64,000 nt of DNA from Marinobacter subterrani. GTDB lineage: Bacteria; Pseudomonadota; Gammaproteobacteria; Pseudomonadales; Oleiphilaceae. This document shows, one piece after another, positions 54,070-62,939 of this stretch. Below the pieces are notes generated by a model. The model was not told the DNA's origin and made no database searches. It worked only from the letters and a program-made list of their open reading frames with translations. The position numbers were made by a program, and so were the translations under genes. The DNA lies in NCBI RefSeq assembly GCF_001045555.1, contig NZ_LFBU01000001.1:2170001-2234000 (forward strand). The letters run 5' to 3'. Position 1 is the stretch's first letter. Every line of letters starts with the position of its first letter.

Positions 54070-54151
54070 GTTCGGTAGGCCACTCCATTCGCTTGCATTG
54101 GGGTAATCGCTGGAGCCTAACACGGAATTCTCTGTGGTAGGTTGAAAAGCT

Positions 54152-54718
54152 CTAGTGTCTGGCTCTGGCCATCCGAAACAGGGCCTCTGGCGAGATGCGC
54201 TTGATCCAGAGGGCGGCCATTTCCTTGCCCTTGCCGACCGGGATCTCGCGTTTCCTGGCCTTGAGGCCTTTGAACACGACTTCCGCACACTCATTGACAT
54301 CCATACCGCCAGCGATATCCTCGTCTTCCTTGCCGAAGGCAGAGCCATCGCCCGCGAGGGCAATCTGGCCCATGACGTCGACATCCATCAATTTCTGGTA
54401 AACGGACATGTCGGTATCCTTGCACAGGGAGCGCTGTGAGACACCGGCGTTGTTCACCAGTAAATCGATGCTGCCAAACCTGTCCAGAACTGCCTGAACC
54501 TTGCCAGGCAAGGAATCCCAGTCGGTCACATCCAGCGGCAGGACCAACACCTGATCCGTTGGCAGCCCTGTATCCCGGCAACGCACGGCAACCCGTTCCA
54601 ACTCACCCTCCCGCCGGGCGGAAAGCACCAGGCGGTCACCATTCTGTGCAAACTGCAGGGCAAGTGCTTCGCCAATGCCAGAGGAAGCACCGGTTATCCA
54701 GACGGTTTGGGCAGACAT
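54152..54718 (-). pseudogene. Short-chain dehydrogenase with in-frame deletion of the catalytic core
   Basis: A 188-residue open frame. The start (MSAQTVWITGASSGIGEALAL in outline) and NNAGVSQRS are normal for an SDR of about 260 residues, and the C-terminus (AGDGSAFGKEDEDIAGGM to FRMARARH) matches the end of the same group. Between MGQIAL and AGDGSAF about 65-70 residues are missing, including the S-YxxxK catalytic motif. The reading frame is kept. Without YxxxK it cannot work as a normal SDR, so it is called a pseudogene, though a protein may be made. It lies 19 nt downstream of the MscS gene on the same strand. Confidence 0.8.
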
Positions 54719-54737
54719 GAAAGGTCCTCGAGAAGCA

Positions 54738-55787
54738 TCAGTTTTCAACCACCCGGGCCCTGAGCCGCGGAAGCTGGGCCGGGTAATATTCCTGGATGAA
54801 GGTTACCACGCCCTCCCGGACCGCACATCTCAGGTCCCAGTTTCTGCTGGAATCGGCAGCGCTCATCAAAAAACGCACCTGGATCGCCTGGTCACTGGAA
54901 TCGGTGACCTGTACCGACGAAAATTCGCCGTCCCAAAGCCCGGACTCATGCAGCAAGCGGGTAAATTCCTGCCTGAGCGGTTCAACCGGCATGGTGTAGT
55001 CCACCCAGATAAAGACCGCGCCCAGCAACTCGGAGGTATTTCTGGACCAGTTCTGGAACGGGTTCTCGATAAACCACTGCAGCGGGACAATTAGGCGGCG
55101 CAGATCCCAGACGCGCAAGACCACATAGGTGGCGGTCACTTCCTCCACCCAACACCATTCCCCCTGCACGTTCAGCACATCGTCTATACGGAAGGGCTGA
55201 GTCAGGGCGATCTGCATGCCCGCCAGCAAATTGCTGAGCACCGGTCGGGCGGCAAAACCCAGAATCAGGCCACCCACGCCCGCCGAGGCAAGCAGGCTGG
55301 CGCCCATGTGCTGCACGGATTCAAACGTCATCAGGGCGGCGCCAAGGCCGATAATGACAATCAGGATATTGAGGGCCCTGACCAGGAACCGGGTCTGGGT
55401 TTCGACCTTGCGCGCCCGCTTCCACTGCCCTTCCAGCACAGGATTCAGCGCAACAATCACATCGCCGATGGCAGATGTAAGACGAACCGCCGCCCAGGTG
55501 ATTGCGAGCACCAGCAACAGGGTCGTAAGGTGCTGGACAGCATCGATTAGCGGCAGATCCGCTGGCGCTGACTTGAGCGCCCCGGCCAGGGCGAGCAGAC
55601 AGAACACAACACCGAGAGCTTTCGCCGCGGCATCGAGAAACAGCCGCAGCACGGTCCTGGACTCGGAGAAATGGCGAAAAACCGCCAAAGCCAACCGGAA
55701 GAGGATATAGGTGACAACGACTGTAAGGATTGCCGAAAGCCCGGGCCACATCCATGCCCTGAAACCAGTTTCCAGTGTTTCCAGCAT
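54738..55787 (-). CDS. MscS-family mechanosensitive ion channel
   Basis: A 349-residue protein with about four to five membrane segments. The pore helix region is LLASAGVGGLILGFAARPVLSNLLAG, followed by the MscS beta domain QPFRIDDVLNVQGEWCWVEEVTATYVVLRVWDLRR in outline and a C-terminal alpha/beta domain. It releases solutes under osmotic downshift. It is followed 19 nt later by the damaged SDR gene. Confidence 0.92.
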   Translation of the reverse strand: MLETLETGFRAWMWPGLSAILTVVVTYILFRLALAVFRHFSESRTVLRLFLDAAAKALGVVFCLLALAGALKSAPADLPLIDAVQHLTTLLLVLAITWAAVRLTSAIGDVIVALNPVLEGQWKRARKVETQTRFLVRALNILIVIIGLGAALMTFESVQHMGASLLASAGVGGLILGFAARPVLSNLLAGMQIALTQPFRIDDVLNVQGEWCWVEEVTATYVVLRVWDLRRLIVPLQWFIENPFQNWSRNTSELLGAVFIWVDYTMPVEPLRQEFTRLLHESGLWDGEFSSVQVTDSSDQAIQVRFLMSAADSSRNWDLRCAVREGVVTFIQEYYPAQLPRLRARVVEN

Positions 55788-55982
55788 TACACCCCCGCCA
55801 TCCTGCCATTAATCAAAACAGCAGAGCCGCTAAAATGCCTCAGGCTGCCCTGCTCACTGGAAGACTATACCAGCGCCTGCGCTCTTGCCATGACCAGGCG
55901 CGACGGAGATTTTTTGATTGGCCGTGGTCTGGTGAAATTCAGCAACGTATGGTTAGCTATCTACCTTTCAAGGAGTTGAATC

Positions 55983-57176
55983 TTGCCGCATCTGCAACTG
56001 GCTTTATTGTTGGGAATGACCGTAGCCCTGGGCCCTTTGGCACTTGATGCCTATCTGCCGGCGTTTCCGAACATTGCCGACGATCTGAATATTTCCCACA
56101 GCCATGTCGGATTAACGCTGAGCGCCTATGTCACAACCCTCGGTCTGGCCCAACTGGCGGGAGGTCCGCTGTCGGATCGTTATGGGCGCAAGCCCGTTCT
56201 CTTTGGCGGCCTGCTTGTCTTCGCCTTTGGCGCTGTGATGGTCTCGCTGGCGGACACGCTCTCCGCCATGGTTTTCTGGCGCATCGCCCAGGGCATCGGC
56301 GGGGCCTTCTGCGCGGTATCGGTGCCGGCCATCGTGCGGGACCAGGTCAGCGGGCAGGACGCCGCCCGCCTGTTCGGGCTGATTGGCCTGATCATGTTCA
56401 TTGCGCCGGCGGCCGCCCCGTCTCTGGGCGCACTGATGCTGGCTCTGGGCGAATGGCACTGGATATTCCTGCTACTCGCCGGGTACGCGGTATTTATGCT
56501 GCTGGCCCTGAATATGGCGCTGTTCCCCAAGCTCAAGCCACGCCCGCGGAGCAACACGCCTCTCAAAACACTGGTTACCAATTATCTACTGGTACTCCGG
56601 CATGCAACCACCATGCGCTTCGTGGGCATCCAGGTGCTGTGCTTCAGTACCATGTTGCTGTTTATCACTCATTCCTCGTTCATTTATCAGGAATGGTACG
56701 GCCTCTCCAACGGTACTTTTGCCATTCTGTTCGCCGCCAACATTGCCTTTATGGCCGCACTGAACCTGATCAACCGGCCGCTGCTGCGGCGGTTCTCATC
56801 GGCAGTTCTGGTGCGGGCCCAGGTGATCATGCAGTGCCTGGCCCTGGTCGCGCTGGTAATAACGGTTTGGGCCGGGGGGCCGCTCTGGCTGGTGGCGACC
56901 TGCATTATCGTCGCGATCGGCTCGCAGGGCGGGATAGTGCCCAATAACATGGCCAACGCCATGGAGTTTTTCCCTCACCTCAGCGGCACGGCCGCGGCTT
57001 TACTGGGCGCCTCCCAGTTTACCATTGCCGGGGCCATCAGCACGGCTTCATCGGTCTTTGGCAGCCAGTCTCTGCTGACCATCAGCCTGAGTATGCTGGC
57101 CTGCTCAACGGGCGCAGTCATTCTGGCTCTGGGCGCACCCGGGGCAGTTGCCCGGGCGACCACGGCGGTAAGGTGA
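55983..57176 (+). CDS. Bcr/CflA-family MFS drug efflux transporter
   Basis: A 397-residue protein with 12 hydrophobic segments. LALDAYLPAFPNIADDL and GGPLSDRYGRKPVLFGG are typical of Bcr/CflA DHA1 carriers. The start is a TTG at 55983, seven bases after AAGGAG; no better ATG exists nearby. Probably a proton-driven exporter of small drugs or metabolites. Confidence 0.88.
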   Translation: MPHLQLALLLGMTVALGPLALDAYLPAFPNIADDLNISHSHVGLTLSAYVTTLGLAQLAGGPLSDRYGRKPVLFGGLLVFAFGAVMVSLADTLSAMVFWRIAQGIGGAFCAVSVPAIVRDQVSGQDAARLFGLIGLIMFIAPAAAPSLGALMLALGEWHWIFLLLAGYAVFMLLALNMALFPKLKPRPRSNTPLKTLVTNYLLVLRHATTMRFVGIQVLCFSTMLLFITHSSFIYQEWYGLSNGTFAILFAANIAFMAALNLINRPLLRRFSSAVLVRAQVIMQCLALVALVITVWAGGPLWLVATCIIVAIGSQGGIVPNNMANAMEFFPHLSGTAAALLGASQFTIAGAISTASSVFGSQSLLTISLSMLACSTGAVILALGAPGAVARATTAVR

Positions 57177-57200
57177 CTGGGCGTAGTCGTTGTTGGTTAC

Positions 57201-57971
57201 TCAGAGGTAGTCGAAAGGCTCGGAGCTCATGATCCGGACAACCGTACCGTCTTGCAGCATGTCCCTGATGGCCTGGTCGAACTGGTCAATCAGCCCGGCA
57301 CCCCGACCGGTCTTGGCGAGGCCTATCCGGAAACCGACTGCCTCGAAAGGCCCCTGCTGAGCTACCAGCCGGGATTTCAACTGAGGATAATCGTGGAGTG
57401 AGTACTCCCCCGCCATTCGGTTAACCAGAAAAACGTCAATCCAACCACGCTCCAATCGCTTGAAATTACTAACGATAGAAGGTGCGTCATCGAGTGTCAG
57501 GTTAAACTGCTCCACCGCGCTGTTGAACGATTCACCGTAATTAAACCCTGTCACGACTCCAATTCTTAGCCCCTGCAACTCGGCAAAGCTAAGTCGAGCG
57601 CGGGCCTGTGGATTATCCCCCCTGTACCAGAGCAGATTGGCGTCCCAGATCAGGGGCGTACTCATAACGAGAAAATGCTTTCGCTCATCGTTTTCAGTCA
57701 GCAGCATAATTCCATCAGCGGTGCCGTCCTCGGCCATTTTCAGGCACCTGAGCCAGGGCAGGATGTGCAGTTGCACCGGCCGTTCTATTCGCCGGGCTAT
57801 CTCATTGATGAAATCAACGGCATAACCGCCAACCGCCTGACCATCAGCGTCTCCATAGCTGTACGGCGGCCAATGGCTGTTGCAGAAACGCAAAGGCTCA
57901 CCAGCCGCCTCTTCCGCGTGCAGGACCGGAACAGAAAAGAACAATAAAAACAGGAAACTGAGCCTTATCAT
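57201..57971 (-). CDS. Periplasmic amino-acid-binding-like protein (SBP_bac_3 type)
   Basis: A 256-residue protein with a signal peptide (residues about 1-19, ending LHA/EE). The opening RFCNSHWPPYSY and GYAVDFINEIARRI are typical of extracellular solute-binding family 3. No permease or ATPase genes are nearby, so it may be an orphan binding protein or sensor. Convergent with the Bcr/CflA gene. Confidence 0.82.
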   Translation of the reverse strand: MIRLSFLFLLFFSVPVLHAEEAAGEPLRFCNSHWPPYSYGDADGQAVGGYAVDFINEIARRIERPVQLHILPWLRCLKMAEDGTADGIMLLTENDERKHFLVMSTPLIWDANLLWYRGDNPQARARLSFAELQGLRIGVVTGFNYGESFNSAVEQFNLTLDDAPSIVSNFKRLERGWIDVFLVNRMAGEYSLHDYPQLKSRLVAQQGPFEAVGFRIGLAKTGRGAGLIDQFDQAIRDMLQDGTVVRIMSSEPFDYL

Positions 57972-58179
57972 GGGGCGTACTCAAAAGAGAGACTCAATTG
58001 ATGGGGCACTGTCTTCCGGACGGCATCCCACATACAACATGCCCGGGAAGGCACTTTTTCATTATAGTCCTACTCGCCCATTTCAGGCTCGTTTATCGCC
58101 TGTGAATCTCAGCGCCAGAGCAAAGCAGAGATCCTATCAGGCCGGCGCTGGTGGATGCACTGAGGAAGCTCCACAAGTA

Positions 58180-59046
58180 CTACGCTTTGGCCGACCGGAA
58201 CAGAATATAATTCCCCAGCAATGCCAGGATGGCCCCTAGAACCGCCGTTGCTGCCCATTCAAAGCCCTCGAGCCAGGTCGAAACGCTCAGGGCAACCACG
58301 GGGAAAAGCACCGTCGCGTAGCCGGCCTTGTCGGCGCCCAGCGTCTGAATCACCGTGATGTAGCAATAAAACGCAATGATGGAGCCGGGCACCGCCAGAA
58401 AGACGGTTGCCCCCCAGAATGTCGCTGCAGTGGGGACCACCCATTCCACACCCTGAATCAGGCACCAGATGCCGAGAATCAACGCGCCGTAAACCATGGC
58501 CCAGGCATTGGCCAGGAACAGCGGCACCTGGGACATCCGCACCTTGATGCTGACGAGGTTACCCATGGAAAACCAGAAGGTGCCGGCAATCGCGAACAGA
58601 ATGCTGGTGGCTGTGGCGTTACCCAGTTGCAGATCGTGCCAGAACAGCAGGGCGACGCCAGTGATACCCAGAGAGATCGCCGGATAAAGCCGGGCGGTAG
58701 GCCGCAACCGCAACCAGAGCCAGCCATTCAAAGCGTTAAACAGAGCGGCCAGCGAGAACACCACGGCCAGCAGACCGCTTGTCATTGATTCAGCCGCACG
58801 ATAAATCAAAAGGAAGTTGATGCTATACAAGGTCGCCCCCTGCAGCACCAGCCAACCATGCTGTTTCAGAGTCAGCTTTTCCAGCCTGCGCACCAGAGCT
58901 ACAACCAGCAATGCGACGACAGAGGCCATGACGAATCGGTAGAAAACGGATATATCGACCGGCGCTGCTTCAACCTGAAGACGAATCGCTGTCCAGGTGA
59001 GGCCCCAGATCAGTACCGTCAAACCATAGTGAACAGAGATGGGCAT
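58180..59046 (-). CDS. EamA/DMT-family transporter
   Basis: A 288-residue membrane protein with ten hydrophobic segments in two EamA repeats (GLTVLIWGLTWTAIRLQ and a second half with LILGIWCLIQGVEWV). The start at 59046 follows AGGA; a longer frame adds 20 residues without such a site. Exports a small metabolite, possibly an amino acid. Divergent from the AraC gene 59166, which may regulate it. Confidence 0.88.
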   Translation of the reverse strand: MPISVHYGLTVLIWGLTWTAIRLQVEAAPVDISVFYRFVMASVVALLVVALVRRLEKLTLKQHGWLVLQGATLYSINFLLIYRAAESMTSGLLAVVFSLAALFNALNGWLWLRLRPTARLYPAISLGITGVALLFWHDLQLGNATATSILFAIAGTFWFSMGNLVSIKVRMSQVPLFLANAWAMVYGALILGIWCLIQGVEWVVPTAATFWGATVFLAVPGSIIAFYCYITVIQTLGADKAGYATVLFPVVALSVSTWLEGFEWAATAVLGAILALLGNYILFRSAKA

Positions 59047-59165
59047 GGCGTTGATTCCTGTTGCTATCGGGAACAATCGTTGATCAGGGATCAGCGTAAG
59101 ACTCAAACAACACCAAAACTTGTCAGATCCTGCTGAACCATGGATGATTCTTGCGGAGGCTCCCT

Positions 59166-60092
59166 ATGCAGACCGATCCTGAATCCTTACCCAAGCGCCC
59201 GAAGCAACCGCGCCCGGCAAATCGCGACATTGTCGATACCCTGAGAACCGCTGGCGTCGCTCCCCAGCGAATGCTTGAACTGGATCAGGGGCGGGCTCTG
59301 GCGCAATGGCAGAATCGTCAGGGTGAGGTGCGTTACGAGCGGCCCCGACACCATGCTCTGAGCATTTACATAGACAAGGGCGAGCAAGCCAGAAGGGTAT
59401 TGAACGGGAAAGTTGTCAGTCAGGGCTTTCCGGGTGCCGTTTGCCTGTTTCCTGCAGGCAGCCGCTCAAGTTGGCAAATCAGCGGACAGTTCGAATTTTT
59501 TCATCTCTATTTCAATGATCTGGACGTCGCCCGGTGCGCCGAACAGACATGGGATGCCGACCCGGACAAACGCCAACTTTCCGAGCTATACCATGCAGAA
59601 GACCCGGTTCTCGCCCAAGCCGGCAAGCTCCTTGCACTCAGCGACTGGCAGGCCCCAGGCCAAACCATGGCCATGGATCACCTCGCACAATGGCTTCTAC
59701 TGCAGGTCGTCAGCCGCCACTCTGATATTCGGCAACCCCTTCCGGAAGTCACAGGGCAGCTGTCACTTCGATACCGCCGGCTCTTGCAGGAACGCATCAA
59801 CGCGGAACTGGGCCAGTCGTTAACGCTCGCCAATATGGCAAGTTGGGTCAGCCTGAGTCCTTTTCATTTTGCCAGGCTTTTCAAGGCCACATTCGGTTGC
59901 GCGCCTTATCAATATGTCCAGGAGCAACGATTAATCCTGGCTCGCGACCTGCTTCGCAACAACAGAGACAAAATCACTGCCATTGCACTCATGTGTGGAT
60001 TCAATGATTCCAGTCAATTCAGCCGGGCGTTCAAGTCCAGATTCGGAATCAGCCCTTCAGGCTATCGATCCCACTGCAGTTCCGGTCAATGA
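59166..60092 (+). CDS. AraC-family transcriptional regulator
   Basis: A 308-residue protein. The C-terminal HTH pair includes SLTLANMASWVSLSPFHFARLFKATFG in outline and ALMCGFNDSSQFSRAFKSRFGISPSGYR. The N-terminal cupin-like part has VCLFPAGSRSSWQISG. The start at 59166 follows GGAGG. It likely regulates the divergent EamA gene. Confidence 0.9.
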   Translation: MQTDPESLPKRPKQPRPANRDIVDTLRTAGVAPQRMLELDQGRALAQWQNRQGEVRYERPRHHALSIYIDKGEQARRVLNGKVVSQGFPGAVCLFPAGSRSSWQISGQFEFFHLYFNDLDVARCAEQTWDADPDKRQLSELYHAEDPVLAQAGKLLALSDWQAPGQTMAMDHLAQWLLLQVVSRHSDIRQPLPEVTGQLSLRYRRLLQERINAELGQSLTLANMASWVSLSPFHFARLFKATFGCAPYQYVQEQRLILARDLLRNNRDKITAIALMCGFNDSSQFSRAFKSRFGISPSGYRSHCSSGQ

Positions 60093-60164
60093 AGCAGCAT
60101 GGATTCGTTTTAGAATTCATGGAATAATGCCTTGTTTATCAAAGCCTTCAGACGAGCACTATCC

Positions 60165-60695
60165 ATGGCAACTCGCCCCGAAAAACCGCCGAATTCAGAC
60201 GGGTTTACGCTGATCGAACTGGTTCTCGTCATTGTCATTCTTGGAGTTCTGGCCGCCTTTGCCCTGCCACGTTTTTCGGACCTCTCCACCGATGCCCGCC
60301 TGGCAGCATTGGATTCATTGACAGGCACGATGAAAAGCACCATCGGAATTGTAAGAAGCAAGGCCTATGCTCAGGGGCTGTCCCCTGCAGCAACCAATCC
60401 TGGCGGAAATCAGCAGACTGGCTACGTAATAGAAACTGAAGCGGGCCGTTCAGAGGTGGACTGGCGCAACCTTTGCCCTGAAAGCCGAGCCGAGGCCGCA
60501 GATTCTCTAACAATGCTGGATTACATCTCGGTGGACGCCAACGATTCCTCCCTGGAGACTTTCGTTGACAACCAGTACACCCGTGTAGGGTTTTCTCTAC
60601 CTGCAGGATCTGGCTCCGGCCCGGGCTGCTATGTCGAATACGATTCCTTCGGCGATCCGGAATGCACGGTGACCCAGATAACCACTGAGTGCTGA
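60165..60695 (+). CDS. Type IV pilin-like / pseudopilin protein
   Basis: A 176-residue prepilin. A short positive leader ends at G13, followed by F14TLIE with the invariant Glu at +5 and a hydrophobic helix (LVLVIVILGVLAAFALPRF) of the N-methylation class. The rest is a MSHA-type pseudopilin-like globular domain with a few cysteines. No other pilus genes are in the window, so it is an isolated minor pilin or pseudopilin. Confidence 0.85.
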   Translation: MATRPEKPPNSDGFTLIELVLVIVILGVLAAFALPRFSDLSTDARLAALDSLTGTMKSTIGIVRSKAYAQGLSPAATNPGGNQQTGYVIETEAGRSEVDWRNLCPESRAEAADSLTMLDYISVDANDSSLETFVDNQYTRVGFSLPAGSGSGPGCYVEYDSFGDPECTVTQITTEC

Positions 60696-60729
60696 CACAC
60701 GTCTTGGCGCAAGGTAGTTGGGGTATCGC

Positions 60730-61104
60730 CTACTTTACCAAGCCCGACCGGGGCACAAGACACTCCATCGCCGTGAGTGAAACGTCTCGAAATACGCCCT
60801 CCGAGGCCACAACACTCGGAAATCGATCGTAAAGCATCCGACGGCATGTAGAGGTTCGTGCCTCGGCTTTTTCGACGCAATCAGCGTGGGCCTTCGCGCC
60901 ACTGCCCTCGCCAGTAGCATCAGAACAGAATTCCGGAATCTGCCCAAAAATCCAGTCGACAGCGGCGCTCAACTCAACCGGATTGGCCCGCAGATTGGTC
61001 AGTCGGCTCGCATCAATTGGCTCCGGCTGTTCACGGGTCTGTTCCCAGAGAACAAACAACAGAGCGGCAGATACCAGTACAACTGTGACCGTGGGAAACT
61101 TCAT
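60730..61104 (-). CDS. Hypothetical protein with N-terminal membrane anchor
   Basis: A 124-residue protein. Residues 1-20 form a hydrophobic anchor (FPTVTVVLVSAALLFVLW), followed by an acidic and then cysteine-bearing region (CSDATGEG, CVEKAEARTSTC). The start at 61104 has AAAGG upstream; one at 61143 adds 13 residues. I do not recognise the family; it may be periplasmic. Confidence 0.6.
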   Translation of the reverse strand: MKFPTVTVVLVSAALLFVLWEQTREQPEPIDASRLTNLRANPVELSAAVDWIFGQIPEFCSDATGEGSGAKAHADCVEKAEARTSTCRRMLYDRFPSVVASEGVFRDVSLTAMECLVPRSGLVK

Positions 61105-61268
61105 GGGCGCCTTTTCGATCCGGTGAATCAGATCGCCGATCATAAACGCTCAGGCATCCTGTGTCCCGGTTTCCTATACTATCCGGGATTCCATGCATTG
61201 GGCCCCGATACGGCCAAAGCCCCTATTTCTGAAGCACCACACTCACAAAGCGACAAGGAGTTCTGCAA

Positions 61269-61838
61269 ATGACCACACTGATTGTTGGTCTCATTCTGTT
61301 TCTCGGCGTGCACTCGCTTTCCATAATTAACGAGCCTCTGCGTAACAGGCTGAACGCGTCCATGGGCGAGGGAGCCTTTAAGGCGCTCTATTCCCTGGTA
61401 TCCCTGGTGGGTCTGGTTCTGATCGTCTGGGGTTACGGCGCCGCCCGGATGGATCCCACCGTGATCTACGTGCCACCCGGCTGGCTCAAACATGTGTCCT
61501 TCCTGCTCCTGGTCCCTGTATTCCCGTTACTGTTTGCCACCTACTTCCCGGGGAAAATCAAGGCGAAGCTGGGACACCCCATGCTGGTGGCCGTAAAACT
61601 CTGGGCCCTGGCACACCTGCTGGCCAACGGGATGCTCCACGATCTTCTGCTATTCGGCGCCTTCCTGGCCTGGGCCGTGGCCGACCGGATTTCGATGAAA
61701 CGCAGAACACAACGGGCCATCCCCACGCTGCCCGCCACCAAAGCCAACGACGTGATCGCCGTGCTCGGTGGTCTTGCGGTGTATGTGATCATGGTGGTGT
61801 GGGCTCACCAGTGGCTCTTTGGCGTGGCGCCGGCCTGA
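61269..61838 (+). CDS. nnrU: NnrU-family membrane protein
   Basis: A 189-residue membrane protein with about five hydrophobic segments. The opening LFLGVHSLSIINEPLRNRLNASMGEGAFKALYSLVSLVG in outline and HPMLVAVKLWALAHLLANG are NnrU signatures. NnrU genes were first found beside nitrite/NO reductase genes, but many copies, as here, have no denitrification neighbour. Confidence 0.9.
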   Translation: MTTLIVGLILFLGVHSLSIINEPLRNRLNASMGEGAFKALYSLVSLVGLVLIVWGYGAARMDPTVIYVPPGWLKHVSFLLLVPVFPLLFATYFPGKIKAKLGHPMLVAVKLWALAHLLANGMLHDLLLFGAFLAWAVADRISMKRRTQRAIPTLPATKANDVIAVLGGLAVYVIMVVWAHQWLFGVAPA

Positions 61839-61858
61839 ACGACCGGCGCTCAAACGGC

Positions 61859-62824
61859 TTAAAGCCCCTGGGCTCCCCGGCGCAACCAGTCGTGCACGAA
61901 CGCCAGTTTGCGTTGTGCCGTTTGCGAGAGCACGAAGGGGTAAAGATCGGAAAGGCCCATGGCGCGGTTCACATGGTTCACCCGAATAGCCAGCGACGCT
62001 GCGACGTTAATCAGCATTGCCGTGTCGGATTCTGAGTAGGGATCCCAGCCGTGTCTCGGCACCTCGGGCGACGTCAGGCCGGATGCCACAAGACTGTCAG
62101 TGATGTCCGTCAGGTGCAGCAGATGTGCAGCAGTCTCGGCCCAGTCTTCGTGGGGGTGTGCCGAGGCATAGCTGGTCAGGTAGAACAGCCGCCAGTTGTC
62201 CGGCGGGCCCTGATGATAGTGGCGCTCAAGGGCAGCAGGGTAATCGGCGCGCTCATCACCAAACATTTCCCGGAAAGCATCCAGGAAATCCTCGCGCAGA
62301 CTCAGGCGCCACCAGAGCATATGGGAGATCTCATGGCGCATGTGGCCCATCATGGTTCGGTAAGGCTCATCCAGCGCCTGACGGCGGGTAGCGCGAATCA
62401 CAGGATCAGCCTCCGCCACACTGATTGTCACCACACCGTTTGCGTGCCCCATCGCAACTGGGGTCAGACCCTCGGCCAGCATGTGGAAAACCGGGCGCGT
62501 GCCCGGATCCTCCGGGCGAAACCAGTGCCAGCGGCCGAGGTTGTCCAGCACCCAGCGCTTTGCCGCCTCCGTTGTAGCCCAGTTTGGCATGGCATTTGGA
62601 ATATTCGGGTCCGGCGCCAGAGCTGTCATGGCGCAGGAACGGCAGAATGCCCCCTGTTCCGGTGCAATCCAGTTACAGCCAATGATCTCCCGGTTCACGC
62701 AAAAGGGTGGCATGGGAAGAAATGCCCGGGCCTGTGGATCGTAGGCAACAGGCGTTCCCTGAGCGGTGGTCAGGTTGTCAAACCACAGATTTCCGGAACC
62801 AACCGGGTTGGAAAATACCTTCAT
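61859..62824 (-). CDS. Putative zinc-binding metallopeptidase with N-terminal zinc ribbon
   Basis: A 321-residue protein. N-terminal cysteines C42, C50, C61 and C64 suggest a zinc-ribbon-like site. HEISH at 164-168 is the HExxH zinc site and HEDWAETAAH downstream supplies a likely third ligand. This matches the bacterial putative zinc-binding metallopeptidase family. The physiological substrate is unknown. Convergent with nnrU. Confidence 0.86.
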   Translation of the reverse strand: MKVFSNPVGSGNLWFDNLTTAQGTPVAYDPQARAFLPMPPFCVNREIIGCNWIAPEQGAFCRSCAMTALAPDPNIPNAMPNWATTEAAKRWVLDNLGRWHWFRPEDPGTRPVFHMLAEGLTPVAMGHANGVVTISVAEADPVIRATRRQALDEPYRTMMGHMRHEISHMLWWRLSLREDFLDAFREMFGDERADYPAALERHYHQGPPDNWRLFYLTSYASAHPHEDWAETAAHLLHLTDITDSLVASGLTSPEVPRHGWDPYSESDTAMLINVAASLAIRVNHVNRAMGLSDLYPFVLSQTAQRKLAFVHDWLRRGAQGL

Positions 62825-62939
62825 AGAGCTGGTGCTCCTTTTGTACGGCAGAGTGCTTGAAAATGGAGTACCGCTCTCCTGAACCTATACCCTACAGCAC
62901 AGGAACACCAGCCATGGCGGCAAATCGATATTGGCTGAA

